A stretch of 64,000 nt of DNA from NCBI GenBank assembly GCA_963971225.1, contig OZ020269.1, forward strand, positions 84,358,450 to 84,422,449. The letters run 5' to 3'. The translations under genes were made by a program, and so were the position numbers. The notes under the pieces were generated by a model. That model was not told the DNA's origin, did no database searches, and was given only the letters and a program-made list of their open reading frames with translations. The stretch is from Melieria omissa. Its lineage: Eukaryota; Arthropoda; Insecta; Diptera; Ulidiidae. Shown here in pieces: positions 44,661 to 54,960 of this stretch; the first letter of the stretch is position 1, and each line of letters opens with the position of its first letter.

Positions 44661-44839
44661 GTCGCCTTGTTCGCCGTGCAGCTTAAGCACTTTCGACTCA
44701 GCATCCACATGGCCGGCATGATTCAGCTGAATAAAAGCAATGGCTTGCGAACGCGAGAATTTACACGGCGGCACAAATTCTTGTCTTGATGCAGTTCGAG
44801 TTGGTGGAGCGGCTCCAACACGGCACCGACTTGCGCTGA
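44661..44839 (+). pseudogene. Divergent Gr relic, exon 2 with the terminal helix preserved
   Basis: After a splice acceptor (CACTTCTGCAG, ending 44660) the frame reads VALFAVQLKHFRLSIHMAG, MIQLNKSNG. A 2-nt insertion shifts the frame near 44755. The next frame gives IYTAAQILVLMQFELVERLQ and a stop at 44839, which contains the Gr hallmark (TYhhhhhQF type). Same lineage as 4519-4836, and it shows what those copies lost. The first exon is missing. Confidence 0.75.
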
Positions 44840-45166
44840 AGAGGAAGAAAAAGAACATGGAGACGTTTTGAGATGGTTGTGAAACAATGGTGCACACACG
44901 AATTGAAATCAACAAACAGATTTTTAGGAGGTTTCAAATACCCAAAATCCCTGACATGCGCCAGTGCTGCCATCTATCGTCCCCTAAGAGAGACTCCTCC
45001 GTATGGTGAGATTTTGTGAAAGTTGATATCCCAGGGTTGGTTTATTCGATGAGCCCTCAGTTATTTTCCGTTAGTCTTTAGTGACACTGTGTGGTTGTTG
45101 AGCTTAATCCAAAGTAACGAATTGAACTGAATCATGTTGATGGGATGGGAAAACAATTAGAATTGA
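44840..45166. other. Gr-unit spacer
   Basis: Matches 4837-5170 with divergence; ends where the non-LTR element starts. Confidence 0.6.
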
Positions 45167-47795
45167 CATTGAAAAGTCAAGTGTTACGCGTGGGCAGACG
45201 TGCCGTTTTGTGCTCCGCGGTTCTTATTGTTTCTGTCCGTCCCTCGCGTGTTTTAATGTTCTTCCGACTGATATGTCTCGTTTGTTGCTACGCCGCATGT
45301 GTCCACTAATTAAATAACTAATAATAATATTAATATCTAACAACAAATAATCCAAACCAGACGCAAATGCAAAACCACATAACAAATATAAATTGCCGTT
45401 AGCTCGTTCTCGCTGTCCGTCGCATTGACCTCTGCTCGCGTTGTGTTTGTTATGGTTCATTTTCCTTGTCTCCCTCCTCCATCCGTATTCAGTGGCGTTA
45501 CATGCGGTCTTGTTCGACACTGAGAAATTGACTGTTCTGTGGTAAATGCATAAGACTTACCATAGAGCATAATTAATTTTTTAAGCGTCAGATCGCATTC
45601 CCGGCTACGTTCCTTGTCCTTTAACCCAGCCAGGCCATGGTGCTGGACAAATTCCGCATAGCCTTCTGCAACGTGCGCTGGCTCAGGGCGAACTTTTTTG
45701 CTGTATACGCTTTTGTTAACCTTCACAAACCCCATGTAATGGCACTAAGTGAAACCCAGGTGTGTGGGAATGCAGATCCACTGGATTTTCACATCCCTGG
45801 TTACCACTTACTGCCATTATTCTCTCCTCACAGGGGTCTTGCCATTTATGTATGCAGTAATGTTGCGTACTAGTGCCAGCAACAATTATACACGACGGAT
45901 GCCGAATTTAGCTCCATGTGGGTTAAATACAATATCCAGTCGCACATACTGCACTTCTGCTTTCTGTATAGAAGCCCGAATTCAGGGAAAGATTTTAATT
46001 ATAACAAGATTGATCTTCTCCCTGATTCTATTTCTCATATTTTGGAATCGTATCCGAATAGTGAAATTGTAGTAGCTGGTGATTTCAATATTTATAATTC
46101 CAATTGGCTACGCCATTCCAGCCACACAACTCCTGAAGGCTTATTTGTCGAGCTCTTTGTCGAGTCTAATAACTTGACTCAAATAGTGCATGAACCTACG
46201 CATATCTCCTGCGTTGCGGGGCGAGCTCTGAATACTCTAGACCTTTTTCTCACTTCACATCATGAAAATTATGATGTTGAAATTCACGTACCTCTTGGAA
46301 GCTCGGACCATTGTACCATTTTGGCGTCTTTCTCTTACTCTTCTATCCGCAATGTTTCGCCCTTAGCCCCGATATGATAAAGCCAACTGGAGTGGACTTA
46401 ACGATTTTTTCGCCTTCAATTGGAAATTGTGTGTTCTTGATTGAAACATAAATGCCGCAGCCAAAATGGTTGCAGAAATTATATTATTGGGAATCGCGGT
46501 CCTTCATTCCTAATAAGAAAATTTGCATTAAACCTAAGGACAATCTCTGTTTTAATGAGACATGCAGAACTGCTGCAGGTCTAAAGAGGAAGCTTTCAGA
46601 GCATGGCAGCCAAATAAAAATGCCGCCACTGAACAGCTGTGTAAACAGGCTAGAAATTGACGCAATGCCATCCTAAGACGCCAAAAGTTTCTGCACGAAC
46701 AGCGCCAAAGGAAAAAAGTTCTTCGATGCAAATAAGGCTTCAGGGACGGACGGCATTCCAGCCCTTGTTTTGAGAAAGGGCGCTACTTCGCTGGCTTGTC
46801 CATTACGCAAACTTTTTTTGCCGCAGGGTTCAGTCCTTTCTTCAACCCTTCTCTTGATCTTCATCAACGATCTGTTGTCGTCGACGAAGAATCCCATCTA
46901 CTCGTTTGCCGATGACAGCACCATTTGTCATTCATACTCCTTCGCAAAGCGTCCCAGCTCTGTGGAGATTGAGAGAGAACGGCGCCGTATGAATGACACA
47001 CTTAATAGCGACCTACAAACAATCTCCAATGTTGCCTGTTATCCCAAAAACGAGTCTCCCCACATCCCAACACATCCCTAGTTATAAGTGGTGTGAGTAT
47101 AGCGGAATCGGCAGCTCTTGATGTTCTGGGCATGTCCATTAAGAACGATCTTCGTTGGAACGATCATATTTTTGGCGTGTCGAAAGAAGCAGCCAAGTGC
47201 CTCGGCTTTTTAAAGCGGTGCAAAAAATATTTCACTCCGTCCGATCTCCGCATCATTTATACCACCTATATCCGACCTAAACTGGAGTTTAACTCGCACC
47301 TATGGGCAGGGGCTTCAAAAACCCATTTGGAGCTCCTGGATCGGGTGCAAAACCGTGCGATAAAACTTATAGGGCATCCAGCTCTATTGACTCCTTGAAA
47401 CATCGCCGAAACGTGGCATGTGTGGTGTTATTTTACCGATACTTTTTCGGTAATTGCTCAGTGGAGATGAGCAGTTTGATGCCATCACTCCGGGTATCCC
47501 CCGGGAAACCCGTTTGAACAATGGCGCCCATGCATTCCACGTCGAAACGATGTTCCAGCGCACTACGCACTACAGAGAAGGTTCGTTTCTGGCCCGTACA
47601 GCGCGGTTGTGGAATGGTCTCCCTGCGGATATTTTCCCCAGCATTTATGATCTCGATGGGTTCAAGGCAAGAGTCCATAAACACTTCACTCATAACCCTA
47701 TCTCCTAACCTTTATATCCTTTCTGAACCAACGCAATGCTTCCCATTAATAGGGGTCATCCCCTGCGCGTTTGTTCCTGTTTAAAAAACAAAAGA
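45167..47795 (+). pseudogene. Non-LTR retrotransposon relic (endonuclease and RT), heavily broken
   Basis: It interrupts the Gr-unit spacer (flanks match about 5165-5220 without the insert). The endonuclease starts FRIAFCNVRWLRANFF, VMALSETQV, and after a frameshift YRSPNSGKDFNY, VVAGDFNIYNSNWLRH and LGSSDHCTILAS. A deletion removes the early RT; then PQGSVLSSTLLLIFINDL, YSFADDSTICHSYSF (intact Asp pair), LDVLGMSIKNDLRWNDHIF, IYTTYIRPKLEFNSHLWAG and LDRVQNRAIKLIG. The final frame 47454-47708 ends FKARVHKHFTHNPIS. The 3' tail AACGCAATGCTTCCCATTAA and GGGGTCATCCCCTGCGCG recurs alone at 56430-56500. Jockey/CR1-like, class uncertain. Confidence 0.8.
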
Positions 47796-48360
47796 AGCAA
47801 GGAAAAAATTTGGCAACTTGGAGAATAGCGAACCCACACTTCTGCAATAGAAGCCCAGTGTATCTATATGGCTCCAGATGAATTAGATTATACATTTTTT
47901 CTGAAAATTAGTTTAAACATTGCTTTCCCAAAGATTAACTTTGTTGCTAATATTTTCTATTAACATGATTTTTCAGACTGCAATATGAGCTCAATAAATT
48001 CCTATGAAAAAAATTTCATTCCTTTTTCTATAATCCCAAAATAAATCGTCAAAATTTTTAGTTTTCGAGGCCACTAACCCATTACTACAAAATTTTCACA
48101 TTATATACGCAAAAGAACCTAGTTTAAGTCTAAAATAAAACTTTTTTGCAATAACTATAATCATAAAGTTTTAAATATGAAAATCTTTTGAAACTTCGGA
48201 CTTTGAAAATTACGTTCGAGTCGCTAAAAATTTCTAAAGACAAAAACCTCCGCTATGGCGAACACGAAATAAGAAAACATAATCAGAAAAGCCTACCTAA
48301 AACTATGCTACAAACACAGGGCCACTGATGTGTGTTGTTAAAATGACTACAAAATTTTCC
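47796..48360. other. Gr-unit spacer
   Basis: Diverged copy of 5205-5843. It shows empty sites for the TTAA element at 56973 and the TATA-flanked element at 57384. No gene. Confidence 0.6.
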
Positions 48361-48432
48361 GCCTCGATAGTCCACGACCAGCGTGCTGGCTTTTCATCTT
48401 CAGAGATTTAATGCTCGATTCCTAGTTCGGGC
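48361..48432 (+). other. 72-nt tRNA-like sequence upstream of Gr
   Basis: GCCTCGA ... TTCGGGC ends pair in 6 of 7 positions counting G-U; box-A-like TAGTCCACGACC; T-loop CTCGATTCC region. Same length as the other copies. Confidence 0.5.
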
Positions 48433-48512
48433 TGTTTAAACACCCATCTACTTCGTCGCTATCCACAAGAAGTAGACAAGAACGCACGAGTGCGCGCAAC
48501 ACTGGCCGCTAA

Positions 48513-48531
48513 CGTCAACTGTCCGTTGACG
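48513..48531. promoter_or_regulatory. Inverted repeat CGTCAAC-N5-GTTGACG
   Basis: Perfect arms, ending 184 bp before the Gr start at 48716. Confidence 0.45.
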
Positions 48532-48715
48532 AATTTTCGATTTGTTGGCTTATTTGATGTCAGATTAATTAGAGGAGCTGATTTTTATCAAAGCCATTTA
48601 TTTGACTTGTGCCAGGTGCAAGTGTGCCCAGAGCAAACAAAGATCTTACAATCGCTTAAGTGGGCATACATACGCAGTCATAACCTCAACAGTTTGTCGT
48701 GGATTCTTCAGCGTT

Positions 48716-49996
48716 ATGTGTCGCTCCAACGTCGCACCGCGTCACCACATCAGTCACTTCATCGGCTGCTTTAGCTTCTACTTTGCTCTGCTCATGGGCG
48801 CCACCAGCATACACATAGACTTCATCCGGCGGAAAGTGCACACCACGCTGCACTACAAGTTGGTCGCTGTCTGCGCGAATATCGCCTTCTTGGCCAGCAT
48901 ACCCTGGTGCATTCGCACCATCTACCGCTATCTGCCCAAGTTCCAGCCGAATGCCACGTTGCTGCACATCAACCGTATGGCAGGTTTGGTGAACAGAACG
49001 GTGGTGCTGTGGCTGCTGGCGTCGCGTTGGTGGCGCGATCGTCGGTTGCGAGCCATCGCTCTCGACTTTGTTGCATTCGACAAGCGCTACAACGATCGAC
49101 CACGAACTCAGCACGCCGCCATCGAGCAGCGTTTCAACGCCATCTTCTCTGCGAAGGCGTTCACTGTCGGCGTTGTGTCACTGTCAGTGTTCCGCACCAG
49201 CTACAAGATGACGGGCGGATTTTGCTTGGACTACATTTTTCTGTCACTATTCTTCTACTGCCTCTATAGTATGTTTCACTGCGTGCAGCTGCAGTACTTC
49301 CATCTGCTGTGGTACGCATGCAAACAGTTCTACCTGCTAAATGCGCATCTGCGAGAGACACTGCAACAGTCGCGACTGTCTGCAACAGCTGGTCAGAGGG
49401 CGGCGGCACGCGCGCGCTTGCGCGAGTTGACGTTATTGCACTCGCGTCTGGTGCAGCTGCTGCAACACCTCAACGACAACAACAAATACCACATGTTGCC
49501 GCTGCTGCTGTGGAATGTGACGCACAACGTGCTTTTCGGTTACGACTTGGTGCGCTTCAGCAGATTTTCCGACGACAGACCAGACACCGATATGCATACG
49601 TGGTTTGGTTTGTTCAACGTCGCGGTGCTCGTTGTGAACGAAAGTCTCTTCTTATGGCTTTGCAATGACACGGTGTGCATCCAGAAGGAGACGGTACAAA
49701 TACTCAAGGAGTTCAATGCGCCGCCGTTGACCGATGGCGATTTGAAGCAACAGGTAATCGGGTTGGCATTAACTGTACTTTATAATTATTATTTATTTGT
49801 ACTAATGACAACCCAATCTTCTCTTTCCCAGTGCGAACTCTTCGCTCTGAAGCTCAAGCTGCGTCAGCCACAAGTCAACTTTAGCGGCATGTTCAATCTA
49901 AACAATCAGAGCGCGCTGGCCATGTGGGCCTTCACCCTGCAGCACGTCCTAATCCTGTTACAATTTAGTTATGACACGCACTTGAGAAATGAATAA
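48716..49996 (+). CDS. Gustatory receptor (7tm_7 family), 400 aa, intact
   Basis: Exons 48716-49753 (346 codons) and 49832-49996 (54 codons plus stop), with a 78-nt phase-0 intron (CAG|GTAATC ... CTTTCCCAG). Starts M-C-R-S-N-V-A-P-R, so the usual His at position 2 is Cys. It keeps the shared WWRDRRLRAIALDFVAFDKR block and the terminal FNLNNQSALAMWAF, HVLILLQFSY pattern. Predicted seven-pass chemoreceptor channel subunit. The intron is a multiple of three and stop-free, as in the gene at 11293, so intron retention would add 26 mainly hydrophobic residues before the last helix. It ends with AATAAA over the stop. A mariner lies about 145 bp downstream. Confidence 0.92.
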   Translation: MCRSNVAPRHHISHFIGCFSFYFALLMGATSIHIDFIRRKVHTTLHYKLVAVCANIAFLASIPWCIRTIYRYLPKFQPNATLLHINRMAGLVNRTVVLWLLASRWWRDRRLRAIALDFVAFDKRYNDRPRTQHAAIEQRFNAIFSAKAFTVGVVSLSVFRTSYKMTGGFCLDYIFLSLFFYCLYSMFHCVQLQYFHLLWYACKQFYLLNAHLRETLQQSRLSATAGQRAAARARLRELTLLHSRLVQLLQHLNDNNKYHMLPLLLWNVTHNVLFGYDLVRFSRFSDDRPDTDMHTWFGLFNVAVLVVNESLFLWLCNDTVCIQKETVQILKEFNAPPLTDGDLKQQVIGLALTVLYNYYLFVLMTTQSSLSQCELFALKLKLRQPQVNFSGMFNLNNQSALAMWAFTLQHVLILLQFSYDTHLRNE

Positions 49997-50142
49997 AGCC
50001 GATGTCAGAGTTCGAACCAGCATCAAACTTAGATTACATTTTAATGGCCGATTTGAGAGAAGATGAAAGAATCGGGTCCTTATCGACATTCTACCAGATG
50101 AAAGCAGAAGACTTCACAGCAATAAAGAGAACTGTGGAAATA

Positions 50143-51148
50143 ATACTTCGTTCAATAATTTGTGTGACTGACACATAGATGGCGGCACTAATACTAAATC
50201 AATATTTTTTTCGAAATTGTGAACCTTTTTAGGCTTACTGTCAAAATTATATGTCAATCCGACCATTAGTTTACAAGTTGCAGTGCTTTAAGTGACACTA
50301 CTTTTGAGTTTTCAAAAAAAAAAATGAATTCAAAGCAATTCCGTGTGCTGATTTACCATTGTTTTTTAATGAAAAAAAATACTGTTCAATGCCAGGAATG
50401 GCTTGAAAAACATTATTCGGACTCTGCTCCATCAAAAAGAACCATTTGTTATTGGTATGCCGAATTCAAACGTGGTCGTACAGACACCGATGACATTCCA
50501 TCTACTGGACGGCCAAATGACGCTGTTATTCCGGAAAACGTTGAAAAAACACTGAAAATCATTATGTCCGACCGTAAAGTGAAAGTGGGGGAGATTGCTG
50601 ACATTCTAAAGATATCAGCAGGCAGTGTACACACCATAATACACGAACATTTGGTTATGAAAAAGGTGTTTTCGAAATGGGTGCCGCGTTTGCTCACACC
50701 GGAGCAAAAACAACAACGAATCGATGATTCAAAGAGCTGTTTGGACATGTTTACGCGCAACAAGTCGGAGTTTTTGCATCGGTACATCACAATGGATGAA
50801 ACATGGATCCACCATTTCACTCCAGAGTCAAATCGGCAGTCTGCTGAGTGGCATGCAACCGGTGAAAGCCGCCCAAAGCGTCCAAAGGCACAAACATCGG
50901 CTGGCAAGGTTATGGCGTCAGTATTTTGGGATGTGCACGGAATAATATTCATCGACTATCTTGAAAAAGGGAAAACAATCAATAGCGACTATTATATAGC
51001 GTTGTTGGAACGTTTGAAAGAAGAAATCGCGATTAAGCGGCCCCATATGAAGAAGAAAAAAGTGTTGTTTCACCAAGACAATGCACCGTGTCACAAGTTG
51101 ATGAAAACGATGGCAAAAATGCATGAATTGGGCTTGGAATTGCTTCCT
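50143..51148 (+). mobile_element. Irritans-type mariner, 3'-truncated
   Basis: Starts at a terminal repeat ATACTTCGTTCAATAATTTG after TA (50141-50142). The 3' end and its terminal repeat are missing: from about 51149 the sequence is a CFDP2-like fragment. Confidence 0.88.
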
Positions 51149-51172
51149 GTGCTGTGGTGTGTATCGATTTGA
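50324..51172 (+). pseudogene. Mariner transposase (irritans subfamily), C-terminally truncated
   Basis: Open frame of 282 codons with the mariner paired helix-turn-helix region (FRVLIYHCFLMKKNTVQCQE, KRTICYWYAEFKRGRTDTDD, TGRPNDAVI, VGEIADILKISAGSVHTIIH), the linker WVPRLLTPEQKQQR, and two catalytic aspartates in TMDETWIHHFTPESNRQSA and LFHQDNAPCHK. The third aspartate of the DD34D triad is lost; the last residues (VLWCVSI) come from the adjoining fragment. The N-terminal part is unbroken, unlike the copy at 54961, because its A-run has 8 bases instead of 9. Confidence 0.9.
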
Positions 51173-51925
51173 CTTTTATGGACCTTCTCCCGGATTTGGC
51201 GCGTGGCTTCAATCTTTCACATAATACGCTCGTCAGGACCTTATACGCGATCGGAAGTAGACTGATACTTTTATAGTTGGCGCATATCGTTGGGTCGCCT
51301 TTCTTCCACACGGGGCAACGGGCACTGAGGTTCAAATCGTTGAGTATATGTTAAATTTCTTCAGTCATATTTTGCATGCACCTAATCACCGCCACCAGCC
51401 TTGAACAATTCTGCTGGTAGCCCGTTCTACCCTGCAGCTTTATTGTTCTTGAGTCGCTTGATAGTAACCTGGATTTCGTCATAGCTCGACGGTGGCACAT
51501 CTACACCGTCGTCGTCGATTGTTACCGTCTGCACTTCACTATTGCTCCTTCCACAACCCCAGTACACTGTGCGCATCTGAAATCAGATCCCCGTTTTCGT
51601 CTCTGCCGGAAGATGTCCTGGGCCTAAAACCTTCCGTCTGACAGTTGACTCCTTGATTTACTCAAGCTCGCGCCTTTATTGCTCTCGTTTCTTGCATCTA
51701 AAAAGGCAGCTCTCTTTCTTCCTCTCCTCCCGGTATTTTTCTGTAACGACCCGCGTAGCAGCCGACTGCAGAGTCTTCTTGTGGGCAGCATTCTTCGCTG
51801 CAGTGGCTGCACGCGACTCTTCGTCGTACCATTGGATTCTTGGTGGCGGGCGTCGGAAACCAAGGACATTCTCTGCGGCGGTTGCGCATAGACTGGGAGT
51901 AGGCTTACCACCTTTTTAAAATGGC
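51150..51925 (-). pseudogene. CFDP2-like non-LTR fragment
   Basis: Minus strand: LSARCPVWKKGDPTICANY, SISLLPIAYKVLTSVLCERL (start of RT) at about 51330-51210, and upstream the linker region with RNRRRECPWF and RRRVACSHCSEECCPQED in other frames. Closely related to 38540-40700 but lacking the TTAA insertion, so it serves as its empty site. Confidence 0.75.
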
Positions 51926-52440
51926 TATGGAGGACACATATGAGCTGCTGTAAACAATAAAATTGAATTATTTTTTAAATTTTTTATTAAATTTTTAGTT
52001 TTCAGAGCAGAGTACGGAGTGCACATGTACTAAAATAAGGTGGCAACCCGGAATACGAGCGCACGACAGGTGGAACCTTTTGCGGCCGATGATGCGAGTA
52101 GGCAGCAGTCAGTCGTGAACAAGCAAGAATAGCGGAGCGGGAGGTAGCCGTCGGTCGGGCAAATCTTTTCAATCATTTTTGACTTTGAATCATAAACTGT
52201 TTACGTTTATTAATAAAGCGATCGGGCATCACCGATCTTACATACATACATACATCTATATATAGTTCATACATATGTATACAGAAAAAGCCTCCAAAAA
52301 ACTTTAACATATAAACATAAAAATAACAAAACTATAAAGCATAAAAACATAAGTACGAAAACAATATAAAAAAATTATAAATTCTAATTTCTAATAATTT
52401 ATTAATAATTAATAAATAATAATTAATTTACATAAATATA
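51926..52440. other. Intergenic, AT-rich; CATA microsatellite
   Basis: (CATA)n near 52234-52256. The GCGATCGGGCATCACCGATC segment with AATAAAG could be an LTR end, but no partner was found. No gene. Confidence 0.4.
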
Positions 52441-52956
52441 TCGCACACGCACAACAAAAGTGACACAACTCAAAATTTTGTATTTTTCAGGAAACGCAAA
52501 AAACTGTTTTTGAGCTAAATAAACATTTTTTTTAAATAACGTATAGACCGTTCAGTAGAAAATCCTTACAGATTATGCTTTATGATAAGTTGCAAGAATT
52601 TTTTTTTAATTCAATAATTACGGAATTATTTCAAGTTTTGCCACTTTTTCTGAATTTAATAGTTATAAATTACAGTTAAAAAGTTGAAAGAAAAATTTTG
52701 AAAGTTCATGATTAATTTTTATAATTAAAAATTTATACAAAAAATGTCAGAATTTTGGTTAAAATTAACTTTAACAAAAAGTTATCAGGTGTACAACTTT
52801 GCTTCCGCCGTTTGCCGATAGGTGGCTGTACCGGCTGAGGCTGGTTGAAATACATAGATGGTAATGCCTTCAAAGTGAGTGTGGACAGTGCCTAACGAAT
52901 TGTCATCGCCGTTTCAGTGACAGTTGTTCTTGTTTTCGTATTATTCACGCTCGAAA

Positions 52957-53436
52957 ATGTCCGTTTATGTGCCCAATTCTCGCCATTTGCGGGAAGTTTT
53001 ACTTTTCTGTTACAATTCGAAAAAAAATGCAGCTGAAGCGCATCGAATGCTCTCAGAAACTTACGGTGATGCTGCTCTGAGTGAAAGAACGTGTCGGGAG
53101 TGGTTTCAACGTTTTAAAAATGGCCACAATATGAAGAGCGACATGACAAAGTCATCCTCCAACACGACAATGCTCGGCCTCACGTCGCAAAAGTGGTCAA
53201 AAAGTACCTGGAAACGCTGAAATGGGAAGTCTTGCCCCACCCGCCGTATTCCCCAGATGTCGCCCCTTCTGACTTCCACCTATTCCGTTCGATGGCACAC
53301 GGCCTGGCAGATCAACATTTTCAATCCTTCGAAGAATTGGAAAAATGGATTGCTTCATGGATAGCGTCAAAAGAGGACTCCTTTTTTCGAGCCGGGATCC
53401 GAAAATTGCCGGAAAGATAGGAGAAAGTTGTCGCTA
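52957..53436 (+). pseudogene. Mariner transposase (non-irritans), internally deleted
   Basis: The N-terminus MSVYVPNSRHLREVLLFCYN, NAAEAHRMLSETYGDAALSE, CREWFQRFKNG is the mariner helix-turn-helix. A deletion near 53140 joins it out of frame to the C-terminus: VILQHDNARPHVAKVVKKYL, EVLPHPPYSPDVAPSDFHLF, with 34 residues between the last two catalytic aspartates (DD34D). The first aspartate is lost. A nonsense TAG replaces the expected Trp after KLPER (53418-53420), and the last codons are split by the TA-flanked element; joining its flanks gives VASDGQYFE and a stop. Confidence 0.82.
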
Positions 53437-54551
53437 CCCTGCCGGCAACTCAATTAACTTTTAACGCACTTTAATCTAACTAATTCTCAACTAGTTGTGG
53501 TTGATAGTTGGATTATTTTCAATGGAGCCAACTGACTATTTTAACATGGCGATGGCCTAGGCAGTAGTCAATTGTCCGACTCTGCATGACTTTTCAACTA
53601 ACTTAAAGTTAGTTATTTAAAAGTTAGTTCAAAGTTATCTAATTTGTGGTTAGCTATAAACTAATTACATTTCAGTTAGCTTCAAGTTGACTTTATTTAA
53701 ATCAGCTATAACTCAACTATTAGTTAATACGTCTTTATCCATAAAAATGGATATTTCTATGATTATTTTGTAAATTTAAAATTTTTGTATTTCCTTTTTT
53801 ATTTGAAAAATGTTTAAATACCTAACAACTCTTGAAAACACTTGCGAGATGGCCTATTTTTAAAATACCAATCACCGATTTTTTCTTTTAATGCATTTTT
53901 TGTTGGATAATTTTTTCGGAACAATTTTCTTGGACACAAATATTTTCAATATAAATTCCGTTTTGGCTCTGCACATTAGCAGAGGAACAGGTGGCTTCTG
54001 ATTTACCAACATTACATGAATTTAATTTATTTGAATACGAATCCCTTTCCTTTTTCAAAGGCTTCTTAAATTTCTTTTGCTTACACCTCTCATTTTGGCT
54101 TAGCTTAAATAATTAAAACTAAAGCAATCACTTGAAAACATTATATAAAATTGTTTAACAAATCAATTTACTTAGGACTCCGACCGCACGCACGAGACTA
54201 AGCACTGATTATGATTTCATAATGCACGAAAGAAAATGACAAACATGTAAAATAAAATTCCAAAGAACAAAAAAAAAACAACAATTAGCTGTTTTTTAAA
54301 TTCCTATGCCATAAACGCACGCCTTAAATTTGGGTGGGTTCTGCATTACTTTGTAGTTAGCTTATAGTTAGGGACATAAAATCGCATAAGAACAAATAGC
54401 AATTAACTGTTCTTTAAAATATGCCCAAAAGCAAAAGTTGCATTGATTTTTGGGAAGGTCTGCATTACTTTGTAGTTAGCTTATAGTTAGGTTATGAAAG
54501 TTAACTAGAAGTGAGTTATTTTTGTAGTTGACTACCGAATTGCTTGCAGGG
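53437..54551. mobile_element. TA-flanked element with CCCTGC ends, 1115 bp, nested in mariner
   Basis: Ends CCCTGCCGGCAA and TTGCTTGCAGGG, TA at 53435-53436 and 54552-54553. Removing it and one TA restores the transposase C-terminal reading frame. The interior is AT-rich with many GTTAGCTTATAGTTAG-like subrepeats, including an imperfect ~115-bp tandem pair near 54270-54490. No transposase. Confidence 0.85.
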
Positions 54552-54960
54552 TAGCGACGGACAATACTTTGAATAATACATCTGTAAGCACTTTTTCGCA
54601 ATAAAGCTAGGAAAAAAACGGCGGAAGCAAAGTTGTACACCTGATATTTCGTCAAAAGTGACACAATTTGAGTTAGGACTCTTTTGCATTGAGCTGTAGC
54701 GATCAAATAGCATCAAACTTCTGACATGAAGAGAGACCTAACTGTATTTTTGCACCAATGAACAACAACAAAATATACTGAGCTTTTGCTGATTGGTAGA
54801 TTTATACATTGTGCGCAGTAATAACACATAAACTCGAAAATTAAAAATGTTGAGTTGTGTCACTTTTGTAGTGCGTGTGCGATATGTCTTTTTCAAAGAC
54901 TATTTGCTTTTAAATACATATTTGTCATTCTTTTTGCTGCTTTAATCAGACTTACATATA

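Larger units (their letters stand above)
52795..54644 (+). mobile_element. Second mariner type (DD34D), internally deleted, with nested insert
   Basis: Terminal inverted repeats beginning TCAGGTGTACAACTTTGCTT on each strand, with TA at 52793-52794 and 54645-54646. Carries a deleted transposase (52957-53420) and the 1115-bp element at 53437-54551. Confidence 0.85.
52441..54882. mobile_element. Outer TIR element containing a mariner
   Basis: Inverted ends of about 33 bp beginning TCGCACACGCAC(A/T)ACAAAAG, with TA on both sides (52439-52440, 54883-54884). No transposase of its own is visible; its interior is mostly the mariner at 52795-54644. A non-autonomous Tc1/mariner-type element. Confidence 0.78.

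Noticed and set aside
50449..50952. 167-codon antisense frame in mariner (also 55267, 59786)
   Set aside because: Shadow of the transposase frame, present wherever mariner is present.
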